Assembly (NCBI RefSeq): GCF_003967535.1
Contig: NZ_BIFR01000002.1
Location: forward strand, 1,736,001 to 1,800,000
Reading direction: 5' to 3'
Length of the DNA: 64,000 bases
From: Tengunoibacter tsumagoiensis
GTDB lineage: Bacteria > Chloroflexota > Ktedonobacteria > Ktedonobacterales > Ktedonobacteraceae
The translations under genes were made by a program, and so were the position numbers. Positions within the stretch are counted from its first letter, which is position 1, and each line of letters opens with the position of its first letter. Below are positions 46,211 to 54,176 of the stretch, piece by piece. The notes below the pieces were generated by a model that had not been told where the DNA came from, did no database searches, and saw only the letters and a list, made by a program, of their open reading frames with translations.

Positions 46211-49200
46211 TTACCTGCCCTCTACCGCAACCGGAACAGTTTTCCCCATCTCCAATTTCAACACCTTATCCGCCAGGTGGAAGTATCGATCATCATGGGT
46301 AATAATAATGACACATTTCCCTCTTGCCCGTAGTGCAGGAACGATATCGTTGTAGAAGAATGCGCGATATTCGGGATCTTGATCCGATGCCCATTCGTCA
46401 TAAATACAGACTGGCCGATCTTCGAGGTAACTGATCAGGAGAGCCAGGCGCTTCCGTTGCCCTGTAGAGAGCCGCGTGGTAGAAAAACGTCCATTCTGAA
46501 TCTGAACTTTATCCAACATCCGCAACAGTTCGAGGTACTCCTGTATCTTCTCTTCCTGACCGTCCAGATCCAATCCATAGAGCTTCTCAAACAGATAGAA
46601 GTCGCTAAAGATCGCTGAGTAGTATTCGCTGAGGTGATCTGGCGGAATGGCCTCTCCATTCAAGCGTACACTGCCCTCATCAGGTGAATAGAGGCCCGTG
46701 ATAATCTTTGCAAGCGTTGATTTGCCACTGCCATTACCGCCCGTGATAAAAACAACCTCGCTAGAGCGAAAGCTATAATCAATAGGCCCGAGCGCAAAAG
46801 TTTTTCCATCTTTGTCTGTATACTCAAACAGCACATGCTGAATATCAATGTGCAGCTCATCCTCATCGTTGAAAACGGTGGCCGGGATCGCCTGTCGCTC
46901 AATAGCGGTTTTGGCAAGCCGATTGGAGAGCTCAAGGATACGCTTCCAGCTCACTCTCATGCGCAGAACCTGTGGATACGCTTCCAATACGGCATTGACA
47001 GGGCCCGTCATATACAGAAAGACAAAGACATAACTTTGCAAGACACCCTTGGGAAGATTCGGAAAAATATAGGGGTAGACAAAGGACACAAATCCAATCA
47101 CGATCACAAACAGCAATTCGCCCAGCACAAACACATCAGCAAACCGTATCTCGCCCCGAATACGCTGTTCCTTATACTCCTCACAGCTCGCCTCAATATC
47201 TTGTTGAAAGGCAGTGCGTTTACGCGAGCTCAGTTGAAGTTCTTTAAAGCCATCAAGCATATCGTCGATTAAACGAAAGAACTTATTCTGGGCATCCCTC
47301 ATGATCTCCCATGATTGCTCCGACCTTTGCCCAACCATAAAGTATGCTCCCGCCGTACTTACAATCACGACCAATGCAATGAGAAGTCCCAGGGCATTCA
47401 TAAAGCCAAGATAAGCCAGACAGCACACCATCGTCGCCAGGTTGGTCATACCAGTAATCGCCAGACTGACACAGTTGCTAATCACTTCAGTATCATTGTT
47501 CAAGCCAGCAATCAGGCTACCTCGTTCCAATGTCTCAAAGGTTCGATACGGTGTATCTTGCACCGCCCTCAGCAAGCGTACCCGTTGCGTATAGAGCAAA
47601 TTATTGGTCAGCCCAATGACCTTGCGGCGCACAAAACGTTGACCAAAGACGTAGGTGACAATGCCAATGACAAAATAGATCAGGAGCCCATTCGTAAGGT
47701 TGTCTGTCCGCGTAAACGTATCATTGATGACAAAAATAATGAAGGCATTGCCAATACCACTGATAATGCTAAAGACCGTCAACCAGTAATAGACGCGCTC
47801 ATTCACTCCATAGGTCAACGTCGTCATCAGATAGCATATATAGACAAGGGCAGCGGTTACAATGATCATGCTCACCGCAGACAGGATAGTAACCGGTCCC
47901 CAGACGATAATAAACGACCAGGGCATGCCTGGGAAAAATAAGATGGGCACATTGTAGAGGGACCAGGCAAACAGTCCGAGAAGGAGGAAGGAGGCACCAA
48001 GCTCCATCACTTTTTGCAGACGTAACGGGACAAACTTCCGTTTCCGCTGGAAAAGCTGGACAATATCTCCACCCAGGAACCAGAGCAGGACAAGAGCTAC
48101 TGGAATAAATAAGAGCGTCAGAAATGACGTGGTCTGATCAATTTTTGTATACTGCTCCTCGTCCATGGTAGAGGGGGTATTGCCTAAGATGAGATCGAGG
48201 ATGCCTTTCCCCATCGCATGCATATTGCTGTAATCTATATTGCCCATTAAGATCACGCTTACTTTTTGGGCTGGCAACATCCCTACATAGGAGGAAAAGT
48301 TAGGATTTGCGCCATCATGACTGATCAGCCCTGAACCTATCTGATAGACTGACCACCCGATCGCATAGGAGGAGCCATCCGTATCGGGGGCCACGCTCCG
48401 ATCAGGGATATGTGACTGCTGAATGAGCTGTTGAAAAGGAGCAGGAACGGCAATGGTGCCAAGTTGTATCTCAGTCCACCTGATCATATCTGCTTGATCC
48501 GATAGAATATAGCCGGCTGGCGTATTTCCATAATAATCAGGTGCTTGATAGGGACAGGTGGTGTAAAAGCATGCTTTATAGCCTATCGGAAGTTGCGCTG
48601 GAGGAAGGCTCTGACGGCCAACATAGGTATGGTTGAGCCCCAATGGAAGCAAGATATGATCATGAATATAGCTCTCATAGGTCTCATTCGTGACCGACTG
48701 AATGATCAGACCCAGTACATCATAATTAATGGTGGCATATTCAAAGGTCTTCCCAGGCTGATGCTTCAATTCTGTCCCCACAAGGGTCTTGACGGTCTCC
48801 TGCAAGGCGGTATTGGATGAGCTTGTCGGAATGGACCCAATGGTTTCCGCACCAATGCCGCTGGTATGATGCAATAGTTCATCAAGGGTAATTGTTGCTT
48901 TTTCCCCTTTGTAGGTCAGCCAGAACCAGGGTAGATAGGTGGATACGGATTCCTGACCCGAGAGCAAATGTTGATCTTCGAGTTGGAGTATCGCCAGACC
49001 AGTAAAAGCTTTCGAGTTAGAGCCAAGTTCAAAGAGCGTCGAACTGGTCACAGGGCCCTGAGCATTTGCCGTCCTGGCATCCCCACTATTCAGACGATAG
49101 ATGACCTGATTATTCTCAATTACCGCGGCAGCAAACCCCGGAATTTTTGCATTCTTCACCTGCTCCTGCATATATGTATCGATTGTTGTTGTCAGACTCT

Positions 49201-49303
49201 TCTGTTGCGATGGCGCAGCAGCCGGATGGGCGCTTGCATGTGCCACCCCTGGTAGAAGGGCCAGACAAACAATAAGGAGTAAGATAATTTTTATTATCTT
49301 CAT
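46211..49303 (-). CDS. ClbP/XcnG-type D-asparaginyl peptidase fused to ABC exporter
   Basis: A 1,030-residue membrane protein. Residues 1-26 form a signal peptide (hydrophobic, then AHA). Residues 35-370 are a class C beta-lactamase-fold serine peptidase with Ser95 and Lys98 (SNSK), Tyr189, and an HDG motif near 330. Several transmembrane helices follow (about 385-490), then an ABC-exporter membrane region and an ATPase with GGNGSGKST near 856, LSTGQ signature and IYDEWASDQDP Walker B, typical of cyclic-peptide exporters such as SyrD/PvdE. Peptidases of this type (ClbP, XcnG, ZmaM) cut an N-acyl-D-Asn leader from an inactive precursor during export; XcnG also has a fused ABC part. The gene directly follows the D-Asn-forming NRPS gene by 13 bp, which makes a prodrug-activation role the best reading. 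A GGAGGT site lies just before the ATG. Confidence 0.9.
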   Translation of the reverse strand: MKIIKIILLLIVCLALLPGVAHASAHPAAAPSQQKSLTTTIDTYMQEQVKNAKIPGFAAAVIENNQVIYRLNSGDARTANAQGPVTSSTLFELGSNSKAFTGLAILQLEDQHLLSGQESVSTYLPWFWLTYKGEKATITLDELLHHTSGIGAETIGSIPTSSSNTALQETVKTLVGTELKHQPGKTFEYATINYDVLGLIIQSVTNETYESYIHDHILLPLGLNHTYVGRQSLPPAQLPIGYKACFYTTCPYQAPDYYGNTPAGYILSDQADMIRWTEIQLGTIAVPAPFQQLIQQSHIPDRSVAPDTDGSSYAIGWSVYQIGSGLISHDGANPNFSSYVGMLPAQKVSVILMGNIDYSNMHAMGKGILDLILGNTPSTMDEEQYTKIDQTTSFLTLLFIPVALVLLWFLGGDIVQLFQRKRKFVPLRLQKVMELGASFLLLGLFAWSLYNVPILFFPGMPWSFIIVWGPVTILSAVSMIIVTAALVYICYLMTTLTYGVNERVYYWLTVFSIISGIGNAFIIFVINDTFTRTDNLTNGLLIYFVIGIVTYVFGQRFVRRKVIGLTNNLLYTQRVRLLRAVQDTPYRTFETLERGSLIAGLNNDTEVISNCVSLAITGMTNLATMVCCLAYLGFMNALGLLIALVVIVSTAGAYFMVGQRSEQSWEIMRDAQNKFFRLIDDMLDGFKELQLSSRKRTAFQQDIEASCEEYKEQRIRGEIRFADVFVLGELLFVIVIGFVSFVYPYIFPNLPKGVLQSYVFVFLYMTGPVNAVLEAYPQVLRMRVSWKRILELSNRLAKTAIERQAIPATVFNDEDELHIDIQHVLFEYTDKDGKTFALGPIDYSFRSSEVVFITGGNGSGKSTLAKIITGLYSPDEGSVRLNGEAIPPDHLSEYYSAIFSDFYLFEKLYGLDLDGQEEKIQEYLELLRMLDKVQIQNGRFSTTRLSTGQRKRLALLISYLEDRPVCIYDEWASDQDPEYRAFFYNDIVPALRARGKCVIIITHDDRYFHLADKVLKLEMGKTVPVAVEGR

Positions 49304-49316
49304 CTCACCTCCGGTG

Positions 49317-52300
49317 TTAATCCGTTAAAAGAAAACTTAGCTCCTCTTCAGAGAGAGGAAATGCATTATCAGAGAGGAGTGCAGATGCCTCGCTCTGGCA
49401 ACACTCCGCAATCATGGTTTTGAGTTGCTCACAAAAGCTCTCTGCTAATACCTGAATGGTTGATTCTTTATATTTCGTACTACTATAGATAAATTCTACC
49501 TGTACTATCTTGTCATACACCATGGCGATGATTTCTACGCCACAGGTTAATGCATTTGTAGGACCTCTATCTAATCCTGTCTCTTCCCTATGCAGGTGAA
49601 AGAGATCCTGATTGATGCCATTATCAACTTCGCCCAGGTAGTTAAAGCGGATACCAGGAGCGGCAGGGGCCTCAATGCGATTGGCGCCATAGGCAAGAAT
49701 GCCAAAGCCAATGCCTTTATGGGGAACTGCATGAAGCTGCTGCTGAATGGCTGGCAGAACAATAGCTGGTTCCGTACTGGCAACGCGAAGGGTCAGCGGA
49801 AACATCGAAGTAAACCAGCCAACCGTTCTGGAAACAGCAATATCTTCAAAGAGGTCTTCCCGTCCATGAGCCTCGAGCTCCAATGTGATATCGTCTTGAT
49901 GAAGAAGTTGTGCTAACGTCATCGCAAGAGAGGCAACCAGCACCTCGTTGATCTGGGCTGCGTAAGATCCAGTCAAGAGAAGCAAGCTCTCTTCTTGAGA
50001 GAGTGTGACAGAGAGGCTCTTTTGATGACGATGGCTCCCCATACCTTCACTCTCTTCATAGTCAGTGGGCACCATCGTCCAGGCTGTCGTAGCCTGTTGC
50101 CAGTACTGCAACTCAGCCGCATTCATCCGATCAGCATAATCCTGCAAAGCCCATGCCCAACGTTGAACCGAAGTGGTTTTGGTGGGCAGGGTTGCATAAT
50201 CGCCTCGTTGGGTTGCCATCAATAGCGTCTGAATATCTTCTAAAAGAATGCGCCAGGAGATACCATCAACAATGGCATGATGAGCAACAAGTAAGAGGCG
50301 ATCATCCCTATGGGCCGTTCTCACGAACAAAGCCCGAAAGAGCAATCCAGACTGCAAGTTCAAACGCGACTTAAATGCCACATACTGCGATTGAAGGGTC
50401 TCAGGAGTCGCATCTTCCGGCACGTCTAGAATGTCCAGGACCTGAAGGTCTTCTGCGAGGTAGGAGGCGTTATAGAAGAAGCTTTCCTGTTCAGCATCAT
50501 AATTCAATCGCAAGGCATCATGATGGTGAACCAGCGTTTGTAAGGCGTTCTGAATGGCTTGAGGGGTCAGCCTCGCATGCAGTTCAACACAAACGGATTG
50601 ATGCCAGTAATTGGGATCAGCGAAATGCTGCCGTTGAAACCAGGTCATAATCGGAGTGGATGGCGTCATTCCCACACAGGGAGGCTGCTCATGCCTCTCG
50701 TGTGCCGTCTCTTCCTCAAGCATTAAAGCCAGTTCCTGTAGGACTGGATAGGTGAGAATATCTCTTGCTCTTACCTGATAGCCCAGAGCAGTCAGTCGGC
50801 TGGCAATTTGAATAGCTTTGACAGAATCTGCACCAAGAAAATAGACGTTGCTCTGCAAACTGACATGATCGGTCTGCAATATATCAGCGACGATGTCCAG
50901 CAAAGCTCGCTCTAATGCAGGGTCAACGCGCTTCTCTTGCTGGACGATCATCTCTCTATCGAGCTGAGCCAATGCACTGCGATCAATTTTGCCATTCTGG
51001 GATAGCGGGAACTGCTGCTGCTCGATGATCAAGGTCGGCACCATAAAGGTGGGTAAACTTTGCGTCAAGAAACGCTTGAGATGCAAGGTTGGGAAGGGCA
51101 TATGCAACTGGACAAACGCCACAAGATACTTCTGTCCGGTGGGGGCTATTTTCACAAGCACAACAGCCTGTTTTACCGCTGTATGCTTTAACAACTGGCT
51201 TTCAATTTCGGATAATTCAATCCGATATCCCTGAATTTTGACCTGATCATCGGTTCGCCCAAGATATTCCACCTGACCATTCTGATAGCGTGCCAGATCT
51301 CCTGTCCGATACATTCTCTTCTCAGGGTTCAGAGGGTTGATTAAAAAGCGTTCCGCTGTCAGATCATCTCTGTTGAGATAGCCTCTCGCCACTCCATCAC
51401 CAGAGACAAACAGCTCTGCAACCATGCCTTCAGAGGCGGGCTGGAGCTGCTCCGTCAATAAATAGATCTGCATATTATTGATAGCATGCCCGATAGGGAC
51501 AGAGCTTCCAGTATCCTGTTCCACGTTATACTCATGGATCATACAGCCAACCGTCGTTTCCGTAGGGCCATACTCATTAAAAATTCGGATCTTGCCTCCA
51601 AATTTCTGCCATAAAGCGTGCGCGGTATTTGTTCGCAGGTCTTCCCCGCCAACAATAAAGCAGCGGATACAGGAATCTGCAACCGGTTCAGCATCGATTA
51701 ACGCTAAATGGGCCGGGGTAGCTTTGATCACAGCGCACCTGTTATCGCGAATAATCCGCTGGAGCACAAATTCGGTGGAATCAGGTGGATAGATGACGAT
51801 GCTATTCCCATTTATCAGGGGCATAAAGATAGATGTAATCGTGAGATCAAAGGCAATGGGAGAATAGAGTGCAACGCTCTCCGTCTGCGTCTGAAGATAG
51901 AGACTCTTCGCCCACCAGATATAGTTCATTAATGACTGATGCTCAATCATAATGCCTTTTGGTTGTCCAGTAGAGCCTGACGTATAAATAATGTAGACCA
52001 GATCGTTGGCCTCGTTGATCGTTGGCAGATTCTCATCGGGAAGGTGCTGGAGGTCCAGGCTCTGGAGACGAATAACTTCTCCTGTATAGCTGGCATCCAG
52101 GTTGATATCGCGATCCGTCAAGAGCAGAAGAGCCCCACTATTTGACAACATATAGTGTATTCTCTCGAGTGGATACTCTGGATCAATGGGCAAATAGGCC
52201 CCACCTGCTTTAATAATGGCCCAGATACTGATCAGAAGCTCTGGTGTATGGCCACTGAGCAGGCCCACCACGCTCTCTCTCGTGACGCCACGGCTCCGCA

Positions 52301-53792
52301 GCATGTAGGCTAATTGATTGGAGCGCCGGTTCAATTCTGCATAGGTCATTTGTTGCTGCTCGTAGATCAACGCAACGGCAGAAGGCGTCCGTTCAACCTG
52401 CTCCTCGAAGATGTGCTGGATAGGTTGATTGCGCGGATACTCGCTGGCATTCTGGTCACTATACGTGTCTACAGCCTTTTCTTCAAGCAAGGGTGTAGCA
52501 ATGTCTTTGATCTTTGTATCGCTCTGGCTGTGTACGAGATCGATAAAAGATAGAAACCAGGCAATCATCCGGTCAATCTGTGCTTCAGTATAATCTTTTT
52601 GCTTGTAATCGATAAAACCCTGAAGAGTCCCCTGGCCCAACCAATCCTTTACGACCATCTGTAAGGCATAGATCTGCATGCCGCTGAACCATTCAAAATT
52701 ATCGATGACGCATCCTGCAATTGTGTTTGCAAACTTGGTATTATAGTAGTTCATCGACATCTGGAAGAGCGTATTCACGCGCTCCGATCCAATATCGAGG
52801 TTCTGGATCAGGAGATTATAGGGGTATTTCTGGTGAAAAAAGCACTTCATCAGTTCCGTATTAATCGAGGCCACTATCTCTGCGATGCTGTGCTCTTCTG
52901 AGATACTTTTCCTGAACGGCATAGTGCCCGCAAACATGCCAAAGATGCGTTTTTCCCTGGCACCACGGCGATTAAGCGTTGGAATACCAATAATCACATC
53001 TTCCTGCTGATATAATTTATGGATAGAGATCATTAGAGCAGCAACAAAGATGGTATTAATCGACCATTTCTTCTGTTGACTGAGCTCTCGAAGGGCCGTC
53101 GTCCGTTCTACATCGATGAGAAATGGCTTCCTGATGGCGCTCAGATCATTGCTCGTTGGCGCTAAAAACGTTTCGGGCAAAGAGCCAAATATCTGCAACC
53201 AGAATTTTTGATCTTTCTCAAAGCGTTCTGACGTAAGATAGCGCTCCTCGTCCTCGATACTCTGCCGATAGCTGTAATCTGGCTGCACCTCAAAGTCGGG
53301 ATCAATGAGAAATTGTTCGTACAGTGAACTAATTTCATCGGTCATGACGTTGCCGGACCATCCATCAGTGACGATATGATGCAATTTTACGATGTAGCCA
53401 CACGTGTGATCGTTAATGATGACGAGCGAAAAAGAGTAGAGAGGGTGTTCAACTAACTCGAATGGAGTGGCCAGTTCTTGCTGGAAGTAGGCTTGTAAAG
53501 AAGCTTCAGGATCTTTATACCGTTGGAAGTCATGCAGGCGGAGTGGAGCTGGTCGGTCATAGTTGATATATTGGAAGGGTTCTCCATTCACAATCGTAAA
53601 TTGATGACTGAGCGCGGCATTTCTGATGATAAATGCATGGATAGCTTTCTCTAGCAGCTTCATATCAAGGAGGCCATTGATCCGGGCAAATCCTCCAAGA
53701 GAATGAATGCACGTGTGGGGATAGAGCTCCTCTATATACCATATTCTCCGTTGCGGATGCGACAACGGAAACAATTCTCCATGCTCTCCCAT
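49317..53792 (-). CDS. NRPS module C-A(Asn)-T-E, makes D-Asn
   Basis: A 1,491-residue module and the first gene of the operon; ATG 53792 has AAGGAG 4 nt upstream. Condensation domain 8-440 (HHIVTDG near 139). Adenylation domain 455-960 (YTSGSTGQPKG, YGPTETT, SQNGKIDR); the pocket aligned to GrsA reads DLTKIGEVGK, the established asparagine code. Thiolation domain with LGADSVK near 990. Epimerisation domain 1065-1490 with HHAIVDGISW near 1170. It should therefore make a D-Asn thioester. Because it starts the line with a C domain and is followed by a ClbP-like peptidase, the C domain is probably of the starter type that attaches a fatty acyl chain to Asn, as in colibactin, xenocoumacin and zwittermicin. 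The acyl group is inferred; the domain order and Asn code are seen. Confidence 0.95.
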   Translation of the reverse strand: MGEHGELFPLSHPQRRIWYIEELYPHTCIHSLGGFARINGLLDMKLLEKAIHAFIIRNAALSHQFTIVNGEPFQYINYDRPAPLRLHDFQRYKDPEASLQAYFQQELATPFELVEHPLYSFSLVIINDHTCGYIVKLHHIVTDGWSGNVMTDEISSLYEQFLIDPDFEVQPDYSYRQSIEDEERYLTSERFEKDQKFWLQIFGSLPETFLAPTSNDLSAIRKPFLIDVERTTALRELSQQKKWSINTIFVAALMISIHKLYQQEDVIIGIPTLNRRGAREKRIFGMFAGTMPFRKSISEEHSIAEIVASINTELMKCFFHQKYPYNLLIQNLDIGSERVNTLFQMSMNYYNTKFANTIAGCVIDNFEWFSGMQIYALQMVVKDWLGQGTLQGFIDYKQKDYTEAQIDRMIAWFLSFIDLVHSQSDTKIKDIATPLLEEKAVDTYSDQNASEYPRNQPIQHIFEEQVERTPSAVALIYEQQQMTYAELNRRSNQLAYMLRSRGVTRESVVGLLSGHTPELLISIWAIIKAGGAYLPIDPEYPLERIHYMLSNSGALLLLTDRDINLDASYTGEVIRLQSLDLQHLPDENLPTINEANDLVYIIYTSGSTGQPKGIMIEHQSLMNYIWWAKSLYLQTQTESVALYSPIAFDLTITSIFMPLINGNSIVIYPPDSTEFVLQRIIRDNRCAVIKATPAHLALIDAEPVADSCIRCFIVGGEDLRTNTAHALWQKFGGKIRIFNEYGPTETTVGCMIHEYNVEQDTGSSVPIGHAINNMQIYLLTEQLQPASEGMVAELFVSGDGVARGYLNRDDLTAERFLINPLNPEKRMYRTGDLARYQNGQVEYLGRTDDQVKIQGYRIELSEIESQLLKHTAVKQAVVLVKIAPTGQKYLVAFVQLHMPFPTLHLKRFLTQSLPTFMVPTLIIEQQQFPLSQNGKIDRSALAQLDREMIVQQEKRVDPALERALLDIVADILQTDHVSLQSNVYFLGADSVKAIQIASRLTALGYQVRARDILTYPVLQELALMLEEETAHERHEQPPCVGMTPSTPIMTWFQRQHFADPNYWHQSVCVELHARLTPQAIQNALQTLVHHHDALRLNYDAEQESFFYNASYLAEDLQVLDILDVPEDATPETLQSQYVAFKSRLNLQSGLLFRALFVRTAHRDDRLLLVAHHAIVDGISWRILLEDIQTLLMATQRGDYATLPTKTTSVQRWAWALQDYADRMNAAELQYWQQATTAWTMVPTDYEESEGMGSHRHQKSLSVTLSQEESLLLLTGSYAAQINEVLVASLAMTLAQLLHQDDITLELEAHGREDLFEDIAVSRTVGWFTSMFPLTLRVASTEPAIVLPAIQQQLHAVPHKGIGFGILAYGANRIEAPAAPGIRFNYLGEVDNGINQDLFHLHREETGLDRGPTNALTCGVEIIAMVYDKIVQVEFIYSSTKYKESTIQVLAESFCEQLKTMIAECCQSEASALLSDNAFPLSEEELSFLLTD

Positions 53793-53870
53793 TTCACTCC
53801 TTACAGTATAGCGCTAAATAATGTATTTACTGATAACACTCGTATCGTTACACTGTTACCAACTAACATT

Positions 53871-53929
53871 AGTATAAAGATCAGTCCGTTAAAAATCAGT
53901 TCAATGCAGTTTTAAGACTGTCTTTTAAC
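53871..53929 (-). promoter_or_regulatory. Conserved palindromic promoter element, copy A
   Basis: The 42-bp element at 53888-53929 starts GTTAAAAATCAGT and ends ACTGTCTTTTAAC (plus-strand sense), an inverted repeat with two to three mismatches. It contains a smaller perfect palindrome, AAGACTGTCTT (53914-53924). On the minus strand a TATACT hexamer (53871-53876) lies 22 nt after TTGAAC. The same element with the same length recurs at 21683-21724. It probably drives the whole operon beginning at 53792; the expected transcript start is about 70 nt before the ATG. Confidence 0.65.
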
Positions 53930-54033
53930 GCTGTTCTCATTGGCGAATGGACGTGCGGCTGTTCTCAAACGCCTGGTGGCCTGGTTCTCTGATCGGTCTC
54001 GTTTGTGGATAGAAAACCTGTAAGAGAAGGAAA

Positions 54034-54114
54034 AAGAAGAAGACCAGTACCAGACAAGATTGATCCCACAGAGAACTGGTAGACCAACCTTGTCTGGTGA
54101 TAGTCTTTCTTCTT
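54034..54114 (-). terminator. Imperfect inverted repeat with T-rich tail, probable regulator terminator
   Basis: Arms 54034-54058 and 54089-54114 pair at 22 positions with one bulge; the inner 9 bp (CCAGACAAG/CTTGTCTGG) are perfect. Read on the minus strand the stem begins about 60 nt after the regulator stop and its descending arm runs into CTTCTTCTTTTTCC, a T-rich stretch typical of intrinsic termination. An alternative inner pairing (ACCAGT/ACTGGT) is possible, so a regulatory switch is not excluded. Confidence 0.55.
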
Positions 54115-54176
54115 GTGAAGTTGAGGGAGCGAACAGAAGAGGATGGGAGAGAGGGGCAAATAACGCGCTTCCTACG

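Larger units (their letters stand above)
53793..54176. other. 384-bp region between regulator and synthase operon
   Basis: No credible gene; the small open frames here lack ribosome sites and overlap control elements. In minus-strand order it holds a long imperfect stem followed by T-rich sequence (54034-54114, probable regulator terminator), the conserved 42-bp palindromic element with TATACT (53871-53929), and about 70 nt of leader before the first NRPS gene. Confidence 0.7.

Noticed and set aside
46211-49303. Beta-lactamase resistance gene
   Set aside because: The SxxK hydrolase part is fused to an exporter and placed next to a D-Asn module, as in ClbP/XcnG-type prodrug peptidases; nothing indicates beta-lactam hydrolysis.
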